From contig JBPKMA010000003.1 in the NCBI GenBank assembly GCA_051293835.1, positions 1-64,000 of the forward strand: a stretch of DNA of 64,000 nt, given 5' to 3'. The notes below the pieces were generated by a model. That model ran no database searches. It saw only the letters and a list, made by a program, of their open reading frames with translations, and was not told where the DNA came from. The DNA comes from DATLZU01 sp051293835 (GTDB lineage Bacteria > Nitrospirota > Nitrospiria > Nitrospirales > Nitrospiraceae). A program made the translations under genes and the position numbers. Below, piece by piece: positions 17,407 to 26,833 of the stretch. Position 1 is the first letter of the stretch, and the number at the start of each line of letters is the position of its first letter.

Positions 17407-18191
17407 TGCTGGATGCCTGCGCGTTGACCGGTTCAAGGGCCAAACTCGTAACGAGTTCCTGTGAATTGGGCGAACTCCTGTCGGCGACCGGTCTGGTGAA
17501 GAGCTTTAAGGGAAGAACCGTGGTGAAAGGCGTCTCGTTGGAGGTACGGGCCGGCGAAGTGGTCGGTTTACTCGGACCAAATGGAGCCGGCAAGACCACC
17601 ATTTTTGACATGATGGTTGGGCTTTGTCAGCCGGACTCCGGCGATATTTACTTGAACGGCGAGATGATCACGGATCTGCCGATGTATAAACGGGCGCGGA
17701 AGGGAATCGGATATCTCCCCCAGGAGTCGTCGGTCTTCCGCCGCCTTACGGTCGAAGAAAACATTTTGGCGATCCTCGAAATGCTGGACCTTGAGGCATC
17801 GGAGCGCGAACAACGAGTCGAGGCGTTGTTGGCGGAACTGGAATTGACCCATCTCCGAACAAGCAAGGCCTACTCCCTTTCGGGAGGAGAGCGGCGCCGG
17901 TTGGAAATTACCAGAGCCCTGGCGACGCAACCTCTCTTTCTGCTGCTCGATGAACCGTTCGCGGGCATCGATCCGATCGCTGTGGCGGATATCCAGCAGA
18001 TCATCGCTCGCCTCAAGCAGAAACACATCGGGATCTTGATCACCGACCACAATGTGCAGGAAACGCTATCCGTTACGGATCGGGCCTACATCATCAATGA
18101 GGGACGGATCCTGGAAGCCGGCTCTCCGGAAGTCATCGTGAACAGCGCGACAGCGCGGGCGGTCTACTTGGGCGAGCGGTTCCGGCTCTGA
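17406..18191 (+). CDS. lptB: LPS export ABC transporter ATPase LptB
   Basis: 261 residues from ATG 17406, which overlaps the lptA stop; about 25 residues longer at the N-terminus than usual, so a start nearer residue 29 (LSATGLVKSFKGRTVVKG) is possible. Walker A GPNGAGKTT, signature LSGGERRRLEI, Walker B LFLLLDEPFAGID and the H-loop ITDHNV are all intact. It powers LPS extraction from the inner membrane. The LptB-RpoN order is common in Gram-negative bacteria. Confidence 0.96.
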   Translation: MLDACALTGSRAKLVTSSCELGELLSATGLVKSFKGRTVVKGVSLEVRAGEVVGLLGPNGAGKTTIFDMMVGLCQPDSGDIYLNGEMITDLPMYKRARKGIGYLPQESSVFRRLTVEENILAILEMLDLEASEREQRVEALLAELELTHLRTSKAYSLSGGERRRLEITRALATQPLFLLLDEPFAGIDPIAVADIQQIIARLKQKHIGILITDHNVQETLSVTDRAYIINEGRILEAGSPEVIVNSATARAVYLGERFRL

Positions 18192-18222
18192 TGGATATGG
18201 GTGATGGTGCAAAGGTAGCAAT

Positions 18223-19734
18223 ATGAAACTGCGACTCGATCTTCGGCTCAGCCAGAAGCTCATCATGACTCCTCAGTTGCAGCAGGCGATCAAGCTGCTG
18301 CAGCTTTCACGATTGGAACTTCAGCAGAGTTTGGCCCAGCACCTGATGGAGAATCCTCTGTTGGAAGAGGTGCCCGCCGAGGTCGAAGAAACCGACTCGG
18401 CCGGATCCGATGAAGCCGACCTGAACGGAACCGAGTACTCGCAGTCATACGGCCGAGGTGGAGCCGACGATGAGGAATCCACGGACAGGGACGAGAGTCC
18501 GGAGGATCTCACGGCAGCGGGTTGGGAAGACTACTTTGACAGCGATCGCCACGCCGGTGATACGGAATATCCTTCCTCTGTCCAGGATGAGTTTCCTTCC
18601 TATGACCAGACAATTGCTGGGACGACCTCGCTGGAAGATCATTTGCTGTGGCAGCTGTCATTGTCCGGTCTTTCAGATCGCCATAAGGCAATCGGGCGAT
18701 TGATCATCGGGAATATCGACGATGACGGCTATCTGCGGATTCCGCTGACCGAAGTCGTCGAAGGCACTGAGTTCTCCGCCGAGGAAGCGGAATCAGTGCT
18801 GAACGTGATCCAAACATTCGATCCCAGCGGTGTCGGCGCCCGCGATTTATCGGAGTGTCTTCTGCTTCAGTTGGGCTATCTGGGACGCGGTCCGATCGGA
18901 TCGATCGGAGCGAGGCCCGGCGCATTAAGAGGGTCGGTGGTCGAGGCGATTATTCTGCACCATCTGAAGGATTTGGAGAAAAAGCAATACGGCCGCATTG
19001 CCAAAGCACTCGGTGTCTCGCTGGAAGAAGTATGCCAGGCAACGAAAATCATCGAGGGACTGGAGCCGAAGCCCGGCCGTCCATTCGCGAACACCCACAA
19101 TTATGCGATTGTGCCAGATGTCTTTGTGGTCAAAAACGAGGGTGAGTGGGTGGTCTTGCTCAACGACGACGGTCTCCCCCGCCTGAGAATCAGCCCTTAT
19201 TACAAACAACTGATGGCCGGTGGACACTCCCCGGAGACCAAAGCCTATTTGAACGAGAAATTGCGAGCTGCGCAGTGGGTCATCCGCAGCATCGAGCAGC
19301 GGAACAGGACAATCGTGAAGGTTGTCTCCAGCATTGTCAAGTTTCAGCAACAGTTTTTCGAACACGGGGTCCAATATTTGAAGCCGCTTGTGTTAAAACA
19401 AGTGGCCGAAGACGTCGGCATGCACGAATCGACGATCAGTCGCGTCACGGCCAACAAATACATGTACTGTCCGCAGGGCATGTTGGAGCTGAAGTTCTTT
19501 TTCAATGCCGGCCTTCAGCGCGCCGACCAGCCGACCGATATGTTGTCTTCCGTCACTGTCCGTGAGATGATTCGGAAAATGGTGGCGGAGGAAGATGCCA
19601 CCCGCCCATTGAAGGATGAGGAGATTGCGGCCCGATTGCGGAAGCAAAACATCGTCATTGCGCGCCGGACCGTAGCGAAATACCGAGCAGAAGAGAATAT
19701 TCCGTCAGCCAACCAGCGCAAGCGCTTCTTCTAA
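18223..19734 (+). CDS. rpoN: RNA polymerase sigma-54 factor RpoN
   Basis: 503 residues. Region I is the Gln/Leu-rich start LRLSQKLIMTPQLQQAIKLL, region II is an acidic stretch at about residues 45-125, and the C-terminal RpoN box ARRTVAKYR lies at residues 480-488 with the usual basic RKRFF ending. Sigma-54 recognises GG(-24)/GC(-12) promoters and needs AAA+ activators. Both a NifA-like activator (44483-45673) and a matching promoter (52805-52820) occur in this window. Confidence 0.98.
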   Translation: MKLRLDLRLSQKLIMTPQLQQAIKLLQLSRLELQQSLAQHLMENPLLEEVPAEVEETDSAGSDEADLNGTEYSQSYGRGGADDEESTDRDESPEDLTAAGWEDYFDSDRHAGDTEYPSSVQDEFPSYDQTIAGTTSLEDHLLWQLSLSGLSDRHKAIGRLIIGNIDDDGYLRIPLTEVVEGTEFSAEEAESVLNVIQTFDPSGVGARDLSECLLLQLGYLGRGPIGSIGARPGALRGSVVEAIILHHLKDLEKKQYGRIAKALGVSLEEVCQATKIIEGLEPKPGRPFANTHNYAIVPDVFVVKNEGEWVVLLNDDGLPRLRISPYYKQLMAGGHSPETKAYLNEKLRAAQWVIRSIEQRNRTIVKVVSSIVKFQQQFFEHGVQYLKPLVLKQVAEDVGMHESTISRVTANKYMYCPQGMLELKFFFNAGLQRADQPTDMLSSVTVREMIRKMVAEEDATRPLKDEEIAARLRKQNIVIARRTVAKYRAEENIPSANQRKRFF

Positions 19735-19898
19735 GGCCCGTTCTTCGCCGTCATTGATCAGATCGGTAGAGCAAGATGAAAGCCTGCTGTGTGCCACGCG
19801 CGGCGTCGCACCGAACGCCCGTGCTGTGGACGAGCCAAAGGATGGAGCAAGACGCCTAGATGCGATTTGGAACAACGCAGGAGATATGAGGGAGAACG

Positions 19899-20450
19899 AT
19901 GCAAGTGCTGCTGACCGGACGACATGTTGAAATCACCGCCGCGCTCAGACGGTACGTGGAGACCAAGCTGAAGCGGTTAGAGCGGTTCGGCGTCAAGTTG
20001 AGCAATATTCAGGTCGTCGTCGGGGTCGAAAAGTTCCGGCACACCGCGGAAGCGACCTGCATGCTTAACGGAAGGGCGATTCAAGCCAAGGTATCGACTG
20101 AGGAGATGTACGCATCCATTGATCAATTGGTCGACAAAATCGAAAGTCAGATTCGGAAGCGAAAAGACCGGTTGATCGATCATAAAGGCGGTTCGCAGAG
20201 AAAAGCCTTGAGACCCAAGGAGCGCGCGCCCGCGACGCAAGCGGTCGAAGTCAAGATGGTGCGTGCGGCCGCACCCGTTCTTCGCTTGAACGATGCGGTG
20301 GCAAAGTTGGGCGAGAATCCGTCGGCTATCCTTGTTTTCGTCAACGAGGCGTCGAATACATTGCAGGTGCTCAGGCGGCTCGCCAGCGGCGAGGTCGAAT
20401 TGATCGATCCGGAACCGCAAGCGCCCATGGAATTGCATGTCCGCGCTTAA
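19899..20450 (+). CDS. hpf: Ribosome hibernation promoting factor, long form
   Basis: 183 residues. The N-terminal S30AE domain (MQVLLTGRHVEITAALRRYV to about residue 95) and a C-terminal dimerisation domain (MVRAAAPVLRLNDAVAKLGE to ELIDPEPQ) make this the long HPF that forms 100S ribosomes on its own. It starts with ATG 19899 after GGGAGA and overlaps rapZ by 14 bases. Location after rpoN is widely conserved. Confidence 0.95.
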   Translation: MQVLLTGRHVEITAALRRYVETKLKRLERFGVKLSNIQVVVGVEKFRHTAEATCMLNGRAIQAKVSTEEMYASIDQLVDKIESQIRKRKDRLIDHKGGSQRKALRPKERAPATQAVEVKMVRAAAPVLRLNDAVAKLGENPSAILVFVNEASNTLQVLRRLASGEVELIDPEPQAPMELHVRA

Positions 20451-21303
20451 TCTTGTGATTATCAGCGGTCTTTCGGGGTCGGGCAAAACCCACGCGCTCA
20501 AGTTTTTCGAAGACGAGGGGTATTTCTGTGTGGACAACCTCCCGGTGGCGCTTTTGCCTACCTTCGTCGAGCTCTGCAATCAGCAAGGTGGTGAGATCAA
20601 GAACGTAGCGCTCGGAGTCGATATTCGGGAACGGGTGTTTTTCCCGGATTTTGTAGGCATCCTTAATCGGGTCAAAGCCTTGGGCCATTCCGTCGAATTG
20701 GTGTTTTTGGAAGCCAGGGAAGAGGTGCTCGTCCGTCGATTTTCCGAGTCCAGGCGTCCCCACCCGTTGTTGCCGCATTTGCCGGTTCTGGAAGGCGTGC
20801 GCCTTGAAAGGGAACGGATGACAGAGCTGCGCCGTCAAGCCGACCGCATCATTGATACGTCCGATCTGACGGTGCATGAGCTGAAAGATTTTCTCGCGCG
20901 CCAATTCAAGCGAGAAGAAGGACCGCATCGCCTCACGATCTCTTTGGTGACGTTCGGGTTCAAGTTCGGTGTTCCTTACGACATCGATTTGTTGTTTGAC
21001 GTCCGTTTCCTGCGAAATCCCTTTTTCGTCCCGGAGCTCAAGCCACTCACAGGTGAAGATCCGCGCGTCAGGACCTATGTTCTCAGCGATCCCGACGCGA
21101 TCGCATTCCTCGGGCTGGTTGAAGGCATGCTCAAGTTTCTTATTCCCCTCTTCGAACGCGAACGTCGGAGCTACCTGACCATCGCGCTGGGTTGCACGGG
21201 AGGACGCCATCGTTCCGTTGCACTCGCTATGCGTCTGCGGGATAGTCTCGCCAACATGGGGCATGAGGTCACGCTTGTGCATCGCGATCTTCACAAGGCC
21301 TAG
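20437..21303 (+). CDS. rapZ: RNase adapter / nucleotide-binding protein RapZ
   Basis: 288 residues. Walker A GLSGSGKT at residues 11-18, VDNLPVALLP shortly after, and the C-terminal family signature GCTGGRHRSVALA are present. In E. coli RapZ guides RNase E to GlmZ sRNA; in other phyla the role is less defined, so the molecular function here is only inferred from the family. It is translationally coupled to hpf. Confidence 0.95.
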   Translation: MSALNLVIISGLSGSGKTHALKFFEDEGYFCVDNLPVALLPTFVELCNQQGGEIKNVALGVDIRERVFFPDFVGILNRVKALGHSVELVFLEAREEVLVRRFSESRRPHPLLPHLPVLEGVRLERERMTELRRQADRIIDTSDLTVHELKDFLARQFKREEGPHRLTISLVTFGFKFGVPYDIDLLFDVRFLRNPFFVPELKPLTGEDPRVRTYVLSDPDAIAFLGLVEGMLKFLIPLFERERRSYLTIALGCTGGRHRSVALAMRLRDSLANMGHEVTLVHRDLHKA

Positions 21304-21625
21304 CCTGCATTCTTCTTCCGAGGACTTTGTCTGCAACCGCCGACGCGCTGCGAATTAGGTGCCCTTCCCTTCGATCGCCGCATGGGCACCCATGGCTTTC
21401 CCCCTCGGAATCAGTCCGACGATCCAGGCGCCTCAGCAGTGCGATCACGAACCTTTGCGAACCACGCAGCCGGCCACGCGCTCCTCTGACGAGTCGCGAA
21501 AACACACCATGCCGCTTTCACCGCGTGCGCGCAGTGAGGGTTTGCTTGACAGGTGTAGCATATTGACTATACTTGCACCGTAACTCCAATCGTCTGCATT
21601 TCTTAAGTGAGGCTGCGGCGGATTT
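21304..21625 (+). other. 322-base gene-free interval with a promoter at its end
   Basis: No coding pattern was found on either strand between rapZ and the small regulator. The only clear signal is the sigma-70 promoter at 21546-21573, annotated separately. No convincing rapZ terminator was recognised. Confidence 0.6.
21546..21573 (+). promoter_or_regulatory. Near-consensus sigma-70 promoter
   Basis: TTGACA (21546-21551, perfect -35) and TATACT (21568-21573) separated by 16 bases. It lies about 50 bases before the small MerR-like gene and so probably drives that gene and pilMNOPQ. Confidence 0.75.
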
Positions 21626-21820
21626 GTGAAGAAGGCGAAAACCGTTCAGCTTTGTGACCTCTTCGACGTTTCCCGAGCGACCCTGTTCCGGTGGGAGCGA
21701 GAAGGGTTGATATCGGGCTCACCTCGCGACTGGCGCAACTGGAGGCTCTACACGCCGGAGAACGTCAAGGAGATCAAAAAATTCATTCGGGCGCGGAAAG
21801 CGGTTCTTGGAGATAGGTAG
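21626..21820 (+). CDS. Small MerR-like helix-turn-helix protein
   Basis: 64 residues from GTG 21626. The sequence VQLCDLFDVSRATLFRWERE, then GLI, then a conserved-looking NWRLYTPENVKEIKKF, is the MerR-type winged helix pattern with nothing after it, so it lacks an effector domain. It ends 4 bases before the pilM ATG and is downstream of a strong promoter, so it is likely co-transcribed with and perhaps regulates the pilus operon. The regulatory target is inferred only from position. Confidence 0.75.
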   Translation: MKKAKTVQLCDLFDVSRATLFRWEREGLISGSPRDWRNWRLYTPENVKEIKKFIRARKAVLGDR

Positions 21821-21824
21821 ACGC

Positions 21825-22934
21825 ATGCTCGGTTCGTTCAAACGTCTGCTCGAGGCCGATGTCTTTGCGATGTTTTCCCCGAAGCGTCAGTTGGTTGGGT
21901 TGGACATCGGTTCGAGCGGGATTAAGCTGGTGCAGCTCAAGGAGAACAGGGGACGGTATGTGCTGCAGAAATTCGGCGTACAGGCCCTCGAACCCGAGGT
22001 GATCGTGGACGGCACGGTGATGGACGAGGCGCGGGTCGTCTCGGCCATCAAGGAACTCATGGAAGAAAACAACGTCAAATTGAAGAACGTCGCAATTTCC
22101 ATTTCCGGACACGCGGTGATCATCAAGAAAATCACATTGCCGCCGATGCCGGAGGAAGAACTTGACGAACAGGTCAAGCTCGCTGCGGAACAGTACATCC
22201 CCTTCGACATCAACGAAGTCAACCTGGATTTCCATGTGCTGAATCCTTCGACAGTCGGCAACGATGCCGAACCACAGATGTCCATCATCCTGGTCGCGGC
22301 CAAAAAAGACAAGGTCAACGAGCTGACCGAGTTGGTCAAAGGGGCCGGTTTGGTTCCTGTCGTTATGGATGTTGATGCATTTGCGGTCGAGAATATGTAT
22401 GCGATCAATTATCCGGTGGCCCAGGAAGACACCACTGCGCTGGTCAATCTCGGTGCCAGTGTCATGAACGTGAACATCGTTAAGGGCGGGATATCCCTGT
22501 TCACCCGCGATATTCCGCTGGGAGGCAATCGCTATACCGAAGCCATCCAGCGGGAAATGGGCATGTCGTATGAAGAAGCGGAAGAGGCGAAGAAAGGCCG
22601 ACGCGTTGAGGGAAGCGACCGACAAACCGTCGCGCGCGTCATCGACAGCGTCAATGCTGAGGTGGCATCCGAAATCGCGAGGACGGTCGATTACTTCAAG
22701 ACCACGTCTTCTGAAGGAGACATTGATCGGGTCTTACTGTGCGGGGGAGGCGCAAAAGTTGCCGGGCTGAGCCAACAGTTGTGCGACCGGATGCGCGTTG
22801 AGGTCGAGCTTGCCAACCCGTTCAACGAAATCGACACCTCGGTCAGCGGCATCGATCCGGAAACGTTAGAGGAATTGGCACCTCTCGCCGCAGTCGGCGT
22901 GGGGTTGGCGCTGCGGACAGCGGGTGATCGATGA
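21825..22934 (+). CDS. pilM: Type IV pilus inner-membrane assembly protein PilM
   Basis: 369 residues from ATG 21825 (MLGSFKRLLEADVFAMF), chosen over TTG 21807 because GGAG precedes it. The actin-like fold is marked by GLDIGSSGIKLVQLKENRG and, late in the protein, LLCGGGAKVAGLSQQL, the nucleotide-binding parts. PilM is a cytoplasmic ATP-binding partner of the PilN N-terminus. Its stop overlaps the pilN ATG. Confidence 0.95.
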   Translation: MLGSFKRLLEADVFAMFSPKRQLVGLDIGSSGIKLVQLKENRGRYVLQKFGVQALEPEVIVDGTVMDEARVVSAIKELMEENNVKLKNVAISISGHAVIIKKITLPPMPEEELDEQVKLAAEQYIPFDINEVNLDFHVLNPSTVGNDAEPQMSIILVAAKKDKVNELTELVKGAGLVPVVMDVDAFAVENMYAINYPVAQEDTTALVNLGASVMNVNIVKGGISLFTRDIPLGGNRYTEAIQREMGMSYEEAEEAKKGRRVEGSDRQTVARVIDSVNAEVASEIARTVDYFKTTSSEGDIDRVLLCGGGAKVAGLSQQLCDRMRVEVELANPFNEIDTSVSGIDPETLEELAPLAAVGVGLALRTAGDR

Positions 22935-23482
22935 TCAGAATCAATCTTCTCCAAGGGCCGAAGGCACGGAAGCCCAAGCAGCAATGGGATGTCAGGGCTG
23001 AGGCGTTGCTGGGAGTCGGAGCGCTTGTGATCACGCTGACCGGATGCTGGTGGTATTCCTCATCGTTGGACGACGAAATTGAAAGGTATCAGACCGGAAA
23101 ACAGGAAAAGGAAAAGCAGTTGGCGCTCCTCAAAGAGCAGCTCAAACAGGTCGAGGATTTTGAAGCCAAGAAGAAGTTGCTCGAGGACAAGAATCGGATC
23201 ATCGAGCAATTGGAAAAATCGCGTTCGGGGCCTGTCCGCGTGTTGGATTATGTCAGCCAGAGTCTGGAACCCCTCAAACTATGGCTTGTTCGGTTGAGCA
23301 TGCAGGGCAACAACGTGGAACTGGAAGGGCGAGCCCTTTCCAATGATGACATCGTGGAATTCGTCAACAACCTGCGCCGCACGGACTATTTCACCAACAT
23401 CAGGTTATCGGAAAGTCGCTCGGTGCAAGAGAGCAAGATCAACGTGTATCAATTTAAACTCGGATTCGCATTGAAAGGCTGA
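22931..23482 (+). CDS. pilN: Type IV pilus assembly protein PilN
   Basis: 183 residues. The N-terminal INLLQGPK matches the PilM-binding INLLP motif, followed by a membrane helix (LLGVGALVITLTGCWWYSS, about residues 29-47) and a periplasmic coiled coil and ferredoxin-like domain. PilN pairs with PilO in the inner-membrane alignment complex. Confidence 0.92.
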   Translation: MIRINLLQGPKARKPKQQWDVRAEALLGVGALVITLTGCWWYSSSLDDEIERYQTGKQEKEKQLALLKEQLKQVEDFEAKKKLLEDKNRIIEQLEKSRSGPVRVLDYVSQSLEPLKLWLVRLSMQGNNVELEGRALSNDDIVEFVNNLRRTDYFTNIRLSESRSVQESKINVYQFKLGFALKG

Positions 23483-23483
23483 C

Positions 23484-24095
23484 ATGGCCCTGTCCGGTCT
23501 CAACCTGGAATCTCTGCGCGCCGTTCCTCCGACTCAGAAGATCGCGTTGCTGGGGCTGGTCCTTGCCGGCATTGTCGTGGGGTTCTATTACTATATTGTC
23601 GAGCCCAAGAGCGTGGTCATCGCAGGACTGCAGGCCGAGATCGCCAAGTTGGATACCGACATTCAAACCTTGACCATCAAAGTCAAACACCTTGACGAGC
23701 TGATCGCCGCCAACAAACAGTTGGAGATCGATTTGGCCAAGAAAAAGGAACGGCTCCCGCCCGAGGAAGAGGCGGTCATGCTGCTCAAGCAACTGTCCGA
23801 TCTCGGAGTCAAATTGGGTCTGGATATCAAGTTGTGGAAGCCTGGCGCGCAAACGGAGGATCCGTCCAAACTCTTCGTCAGGATGCCGGTCAGCGTGGAG
23901 GTAGCTGGTGGGTACCACACGGCGGCTCTGTTTTTCGATCGGATCAACAAATTGCCTCGAATCATCAGCGTCTCTGATCTCAAAATGGGTTCTCCGCGCA
24001 TCGAACAGGGACGGGTGGTGACCCAGACGGTATTCGACCTTGTCGCCTTTGCCGCGCCGCAGGAAAAAAAAGAAACGCCGGCTGCCAAGAAGTAA
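23484..24095 (+). CDS. pilO: Type IV pilus assembly protein PilO
   Basis: 203 residues. One membrane helix (IALLGLVLAGIVVGFYYYIV, about residues 19-38), a coiled coil (residues about 45-95, many Lys/Leu/Asp) and a C-terminal domain with VAGGYHTAALFFDRINKLPR, typical of PilO. It starts two bases after pilN. Confidence 0.92.
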   Translation: MALSGLNLESLRAVPPTQKIALLGLVLAGIVVGFYYYIVEPKSVVIAGLQAEIAKLDTDIQTLTIKVKHLDELIAANKQLEIDLAKKKERLPPEEEAVMLLKQLSDLGVKLGLDIKLWKPGAQTEDPSKLFVRMPVSVEVAGGYHTAALFFDRINKLPRIISVSDLKMGSPRIEQGRVVTQTVFDLVAFAAPQEKKETPAAKK

Positions 24096-24112
24096 AGCCG
24101 AACGCATGACAC

Positions 24113-24775
24113 ATGATCGATGGATTACGGAAAAGACGAGCGAAAGAAAAGAATTCCGTCGGAGATAGGTGTTCCCGGACGTTTGCGGTTGTCCTCGGCT
24201 GGGGGCTCGTCGTTTGTGTCGGTCCGTTCGGGTTCGATCATGCCTTATCGGAGGACGCAGCCGCAGCCCCGCACATGAGGCAGATGAACCAGATGAGGTC
24301 CGACTCGCTGAAAGTGACTCCGATGACGGATGTGCCGAGACAGGCGCCGAGCAGCGTTGCAGTGCAGCCAATCGAGCCGGCTGGATCGTCCGCGGAGCCT
24401 ATGCTGCCGTCCGAGTCAGGAGGATTTTCGTATGACCCGTCGGGGCGGCGCGATCCCTTTGCTCCCATTGTGCAGCAGGAGCAGGGTATCGGCCTGGCTG
24501 ATGAGAATTTGCCGCCGCTTCAACGAGTCAGCCTGACCGAATTGACCCTCATTGGAATTGTCTGGGGTGCACACGGATACACCGCAATGGTGCAGACACC
24601 TGACGGGAAGGGCTATGCGGTCCGACGCGGAACGCGCATCGGTCCGAATAACGGCGTGGTCAGCGCGATTACGGAGCGAGGCATCATTGTCCAGGAACGA
24701 TTCACAGACATTTACGGAAAAAAGCAGGAGCGGGAGTACGTCAAGCTTCTGCATGCGAAAGAGGGCCGAGAATGA
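24113..24775 (+). CDS. pilP: Type IV pilus assembly protein PilP
   Basis: 220 residues. A hydrophobic N-terminal segment (VVLGWGLVVCVGPFG) could be a signal; the cysteine in it does not fit a standard lipobox, unlike classical PilP lipoproteins. The domain near PSGRRDPFAPI and LTLIGIVWGAHGYTAMVQTP through GKGYAVRRGTRIG is the PilP family core that contacts PilQ. Its stop overlaps pilQ. Confidence 0.9.
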   Translation: MIDGLRKRRAKEKNSVGDRCSRTFAVVLGWGLVVCVGPFGFDHALSEDAAAAPHMRQMNQMRSDSLKVTPMTDVPRQAPSSVAVQPIEPAGSSAEPMLPSESGGFSYDPSGRRDPFAPIVQQEQGIGLADENLPPLQRVSLTELTLIGIVWGAHGYTAMVQTPDGKGYAVRRGTRIGPNNGVVSAITERGIIVQERFTDIYGKKQEREYVKLLHAKEGRE

Positions 24776-26790
24776 GCCGCATACGTCGCTGCTCACGAAC
24801 TGTTCTGAGCTGGGTTGCCTTTTGGGCAATCGGGGGCCCTGTGCTTGCATTCGGTGGTACGGACACCGTCTCGGATGCGGCCGGTTCGCGCGGCGGCTTC
24901 TCGTTCGCCGATGCGAACGGTGGGGGATCGGGAGTTGCCGAGACGACGGGCGATGCGGAGTCGGCGGGATACAGTGTGGGAACGCCAATCCGGGTACGCG
25001 CGCAAGCCGGTGTCGTCGACAGGATCGAGGTGAAACGAAGTGAGGAGGAAATCACTGTGCTGGTCTCGGTCGACGGTCGGTTCCGGTATCGTGAACGGTT
25101 GATCGACGGCACGCGACTCATTCTGGATCTGGCTGACGTGGTATCGACTGTCCCGTTCCAGGTCCTGCCCGTCGATCACTGGCTCTTGAAACGGATCAGG
25201 ATCGGTAACCATCCGGATAAGATTCGGCTGGTGTTTGATCTGTCTGAGCCGGTCCGTCATGACGTACGTCTCGAGAACGGGCGGATTGTCGTCAGGTTGA
25301 TGAACCGGCCGAAATCGGCGGAACCTGCGGTTTCGGCTCCGTGGCTCATGATGGAGGGGAAGTCGGGCGCGCAGGGAGTTGGCACGTCGAGCGGAGTGTT
25401 CCAACCGGCTCTGTGGGTCGAGCGCGCCCCTCGCCGTGCGGTCGCACCACGTCTTGCGCAAATGGCGACCGAGCCGAATGACAAAGAAGGCAAAGAAAGC
25501 AGGGAATCTGACTTGGTGACCGGTCAGACCCGGTTTGTCGGCCGGAGAATCTCGCTTGATTTCCAACAGGCCGACATTACGAATGTACTGCGTCTCATCG
25601 CCGAAGTCAGCGGGTTCAACATCGTCGTGGGGGAAGGGGTCAAAGCGAAGGTCACGATGAAGCTGGTCAGCGTGCCCTGGGATCAGGCGTTGGACATGTT
25701 GCTGCGGATGAACGGCTTGGGCATGATCAAACAGGGTAACATCGTCTGGGTTGACACTTTGGCCAACATCGCCAAGCAACAAGACGATGAAGCGCGGGTC
25801 AAGGAATCCAAGACCAAAGCGGAGCCGTTGGTCACGCGGGTATTCTACATTCGCAACGTTAACGCCCAGGAGTTGATGACTTCGTTGCGACAGTATTTGA
25901 GTCCCCGGGGCACCATGAACGTTAACGTAGCCAGCAATGCGCTGGTGGTGAGGGATACCGAATCGCAGATGGTGGCCTTCAAGCAACTGGTGGAAGGGTT
26001 GGACTTGGAGTTACCGCAGGTACAGATCGAAGCCCGGATTGTTCAGGCTGATACCACCTATACCCGTTCCCTCGGTGTGCAGTGGGGAATCCAGAACGTG
26101 AACAAACTGGGTTCCTCCGCCGGAGTGGCCAGTTTCCGCAGCGGGAATACAGGGGCCTTCGGTGGCCAAACTTCGGATTTTCTGGTCAACCTGCCTGCGG
26201 CCGTGACCGGTCTTGCTGCCGTGCCCGCGGCAGGTTTCACGTTCGGCAAGATCGATCCCAAGGCCGACGGACCCTTACTCGATCTCCGACTCTCGGCGGG
26301 AGAGCTCCTTGGGTTGACCAAGGTGATTGCGGCGCCCAAGATCACGACACTGGACAAGCGTGAGGCGAAGATCGCACAGGGCGAATCGATTCCTTTCCAG
26401 ACCACCTCACTGCAGGGGACCCAGACGACGTTTGTTGACGCTAACCTCGAACTGAACGTGACGCCGCAGATTACATCCCGCGACCCCAAAGAAGTCGGAA
26501 AACAGATTCTGCTGAAGGTTCGGGCGACTCGCAATGCGGTCGGCGCCAGGAGCAATCCCGCTGGCCCCAGCATTGATCGGCGCGAGGCCACCACCCAAGT
26601 CATGGTACGGGATGGAGAGACCATGGTCATCGGCGGCGTGTTCGTCGATACTCAGGAGAACAGGGTCGCGGGGGTCCCGTATTTGTCTAGGATTCCGGTT
26701 CTCGGGTGGCTTTTCAAGAGTAAGACCGAGAGCGTGTCGAAACAGGAACTGCTCATCTTCTTAACACCGACCATCGTCAAGAGTTCTTGA
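24772..26790 (+). CDS. pilQ: Type IV pilus secretin PilQ
   Basis: 672 residues. One AMIN-like domain (about residues 80-185, IEVKRSEEEITVLVSVDGRF), an STN/N0 domain (ISLDFQQADITNVLRLIAEV, near 260), an N1 domain (TRVFYIRNVNAQEL) and the secretin barrel with VIAAPKITTLDKREAKIAQG and the closing KQELLIFLTPTIV. It forms the outer-membrane pore for the pilus. It ends the pil operon. Confidence 0.97.
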   Translation: MSRIRRCSRTVLSWVAFWAIGGPVLAFGGTDTVSDAAGSRGGFSFADANGGGSGVAETTGDAESAGYSVGTPIRVRAQAGVVDRIEVKRSEEEITVLVSVDGRFRYRERLIDGTRLILDLADVVSTVPFQVLPVDHWLLKRIRIGNHPDKIRLVFDLSEPVRHDVRLENGRIVVRLMNRPKSAEPAVSAPWLMMEGKSGAQGVGTSSGVFQPALWVERAPRRAVAPRLAQMATEPNDKEGKESRESDLVTGQTRFVGRRISLDFQQADITNVLRLIAEVSGFNIVVGEGVKAKVTMKLVSVPWDQALDMLLRMNGLGMIKQGNIVWVDTLANIAKQQDDEARVKESKTKAEPLVTRVFYIRNVNAQELMTSLRQYLSPRGTMNVNVASNALVVRDTESQMVAFKQLVEGLDLELPQVQIEARIVQADTTYTRSLGVQWGIQNVNKLGSSAGVASFRSGNTGAFGGQTSDFLVNLPAAVTGLAAVPAAGFTFGKIDPKADGPLLDLRLSAGELLGLTKVIAAPKITTLDKREAKIAQGESIPFQTTSLQGTQTTFVDANLELNVTPQITSRDPKEVGKQILLKVRATRNAVGARSNPAGPSIDRREATTQVMVRDGETMVIGGVFVDTQENRVAGVPYLSRIPVLGWLFKSKTESVSKQELLIFLTPTIVKSS

Positions 26791-26833
26791 CACCCGCCGT
26801 CGCCACGCGTTACAAGTCCCCCGGTAATTCATC

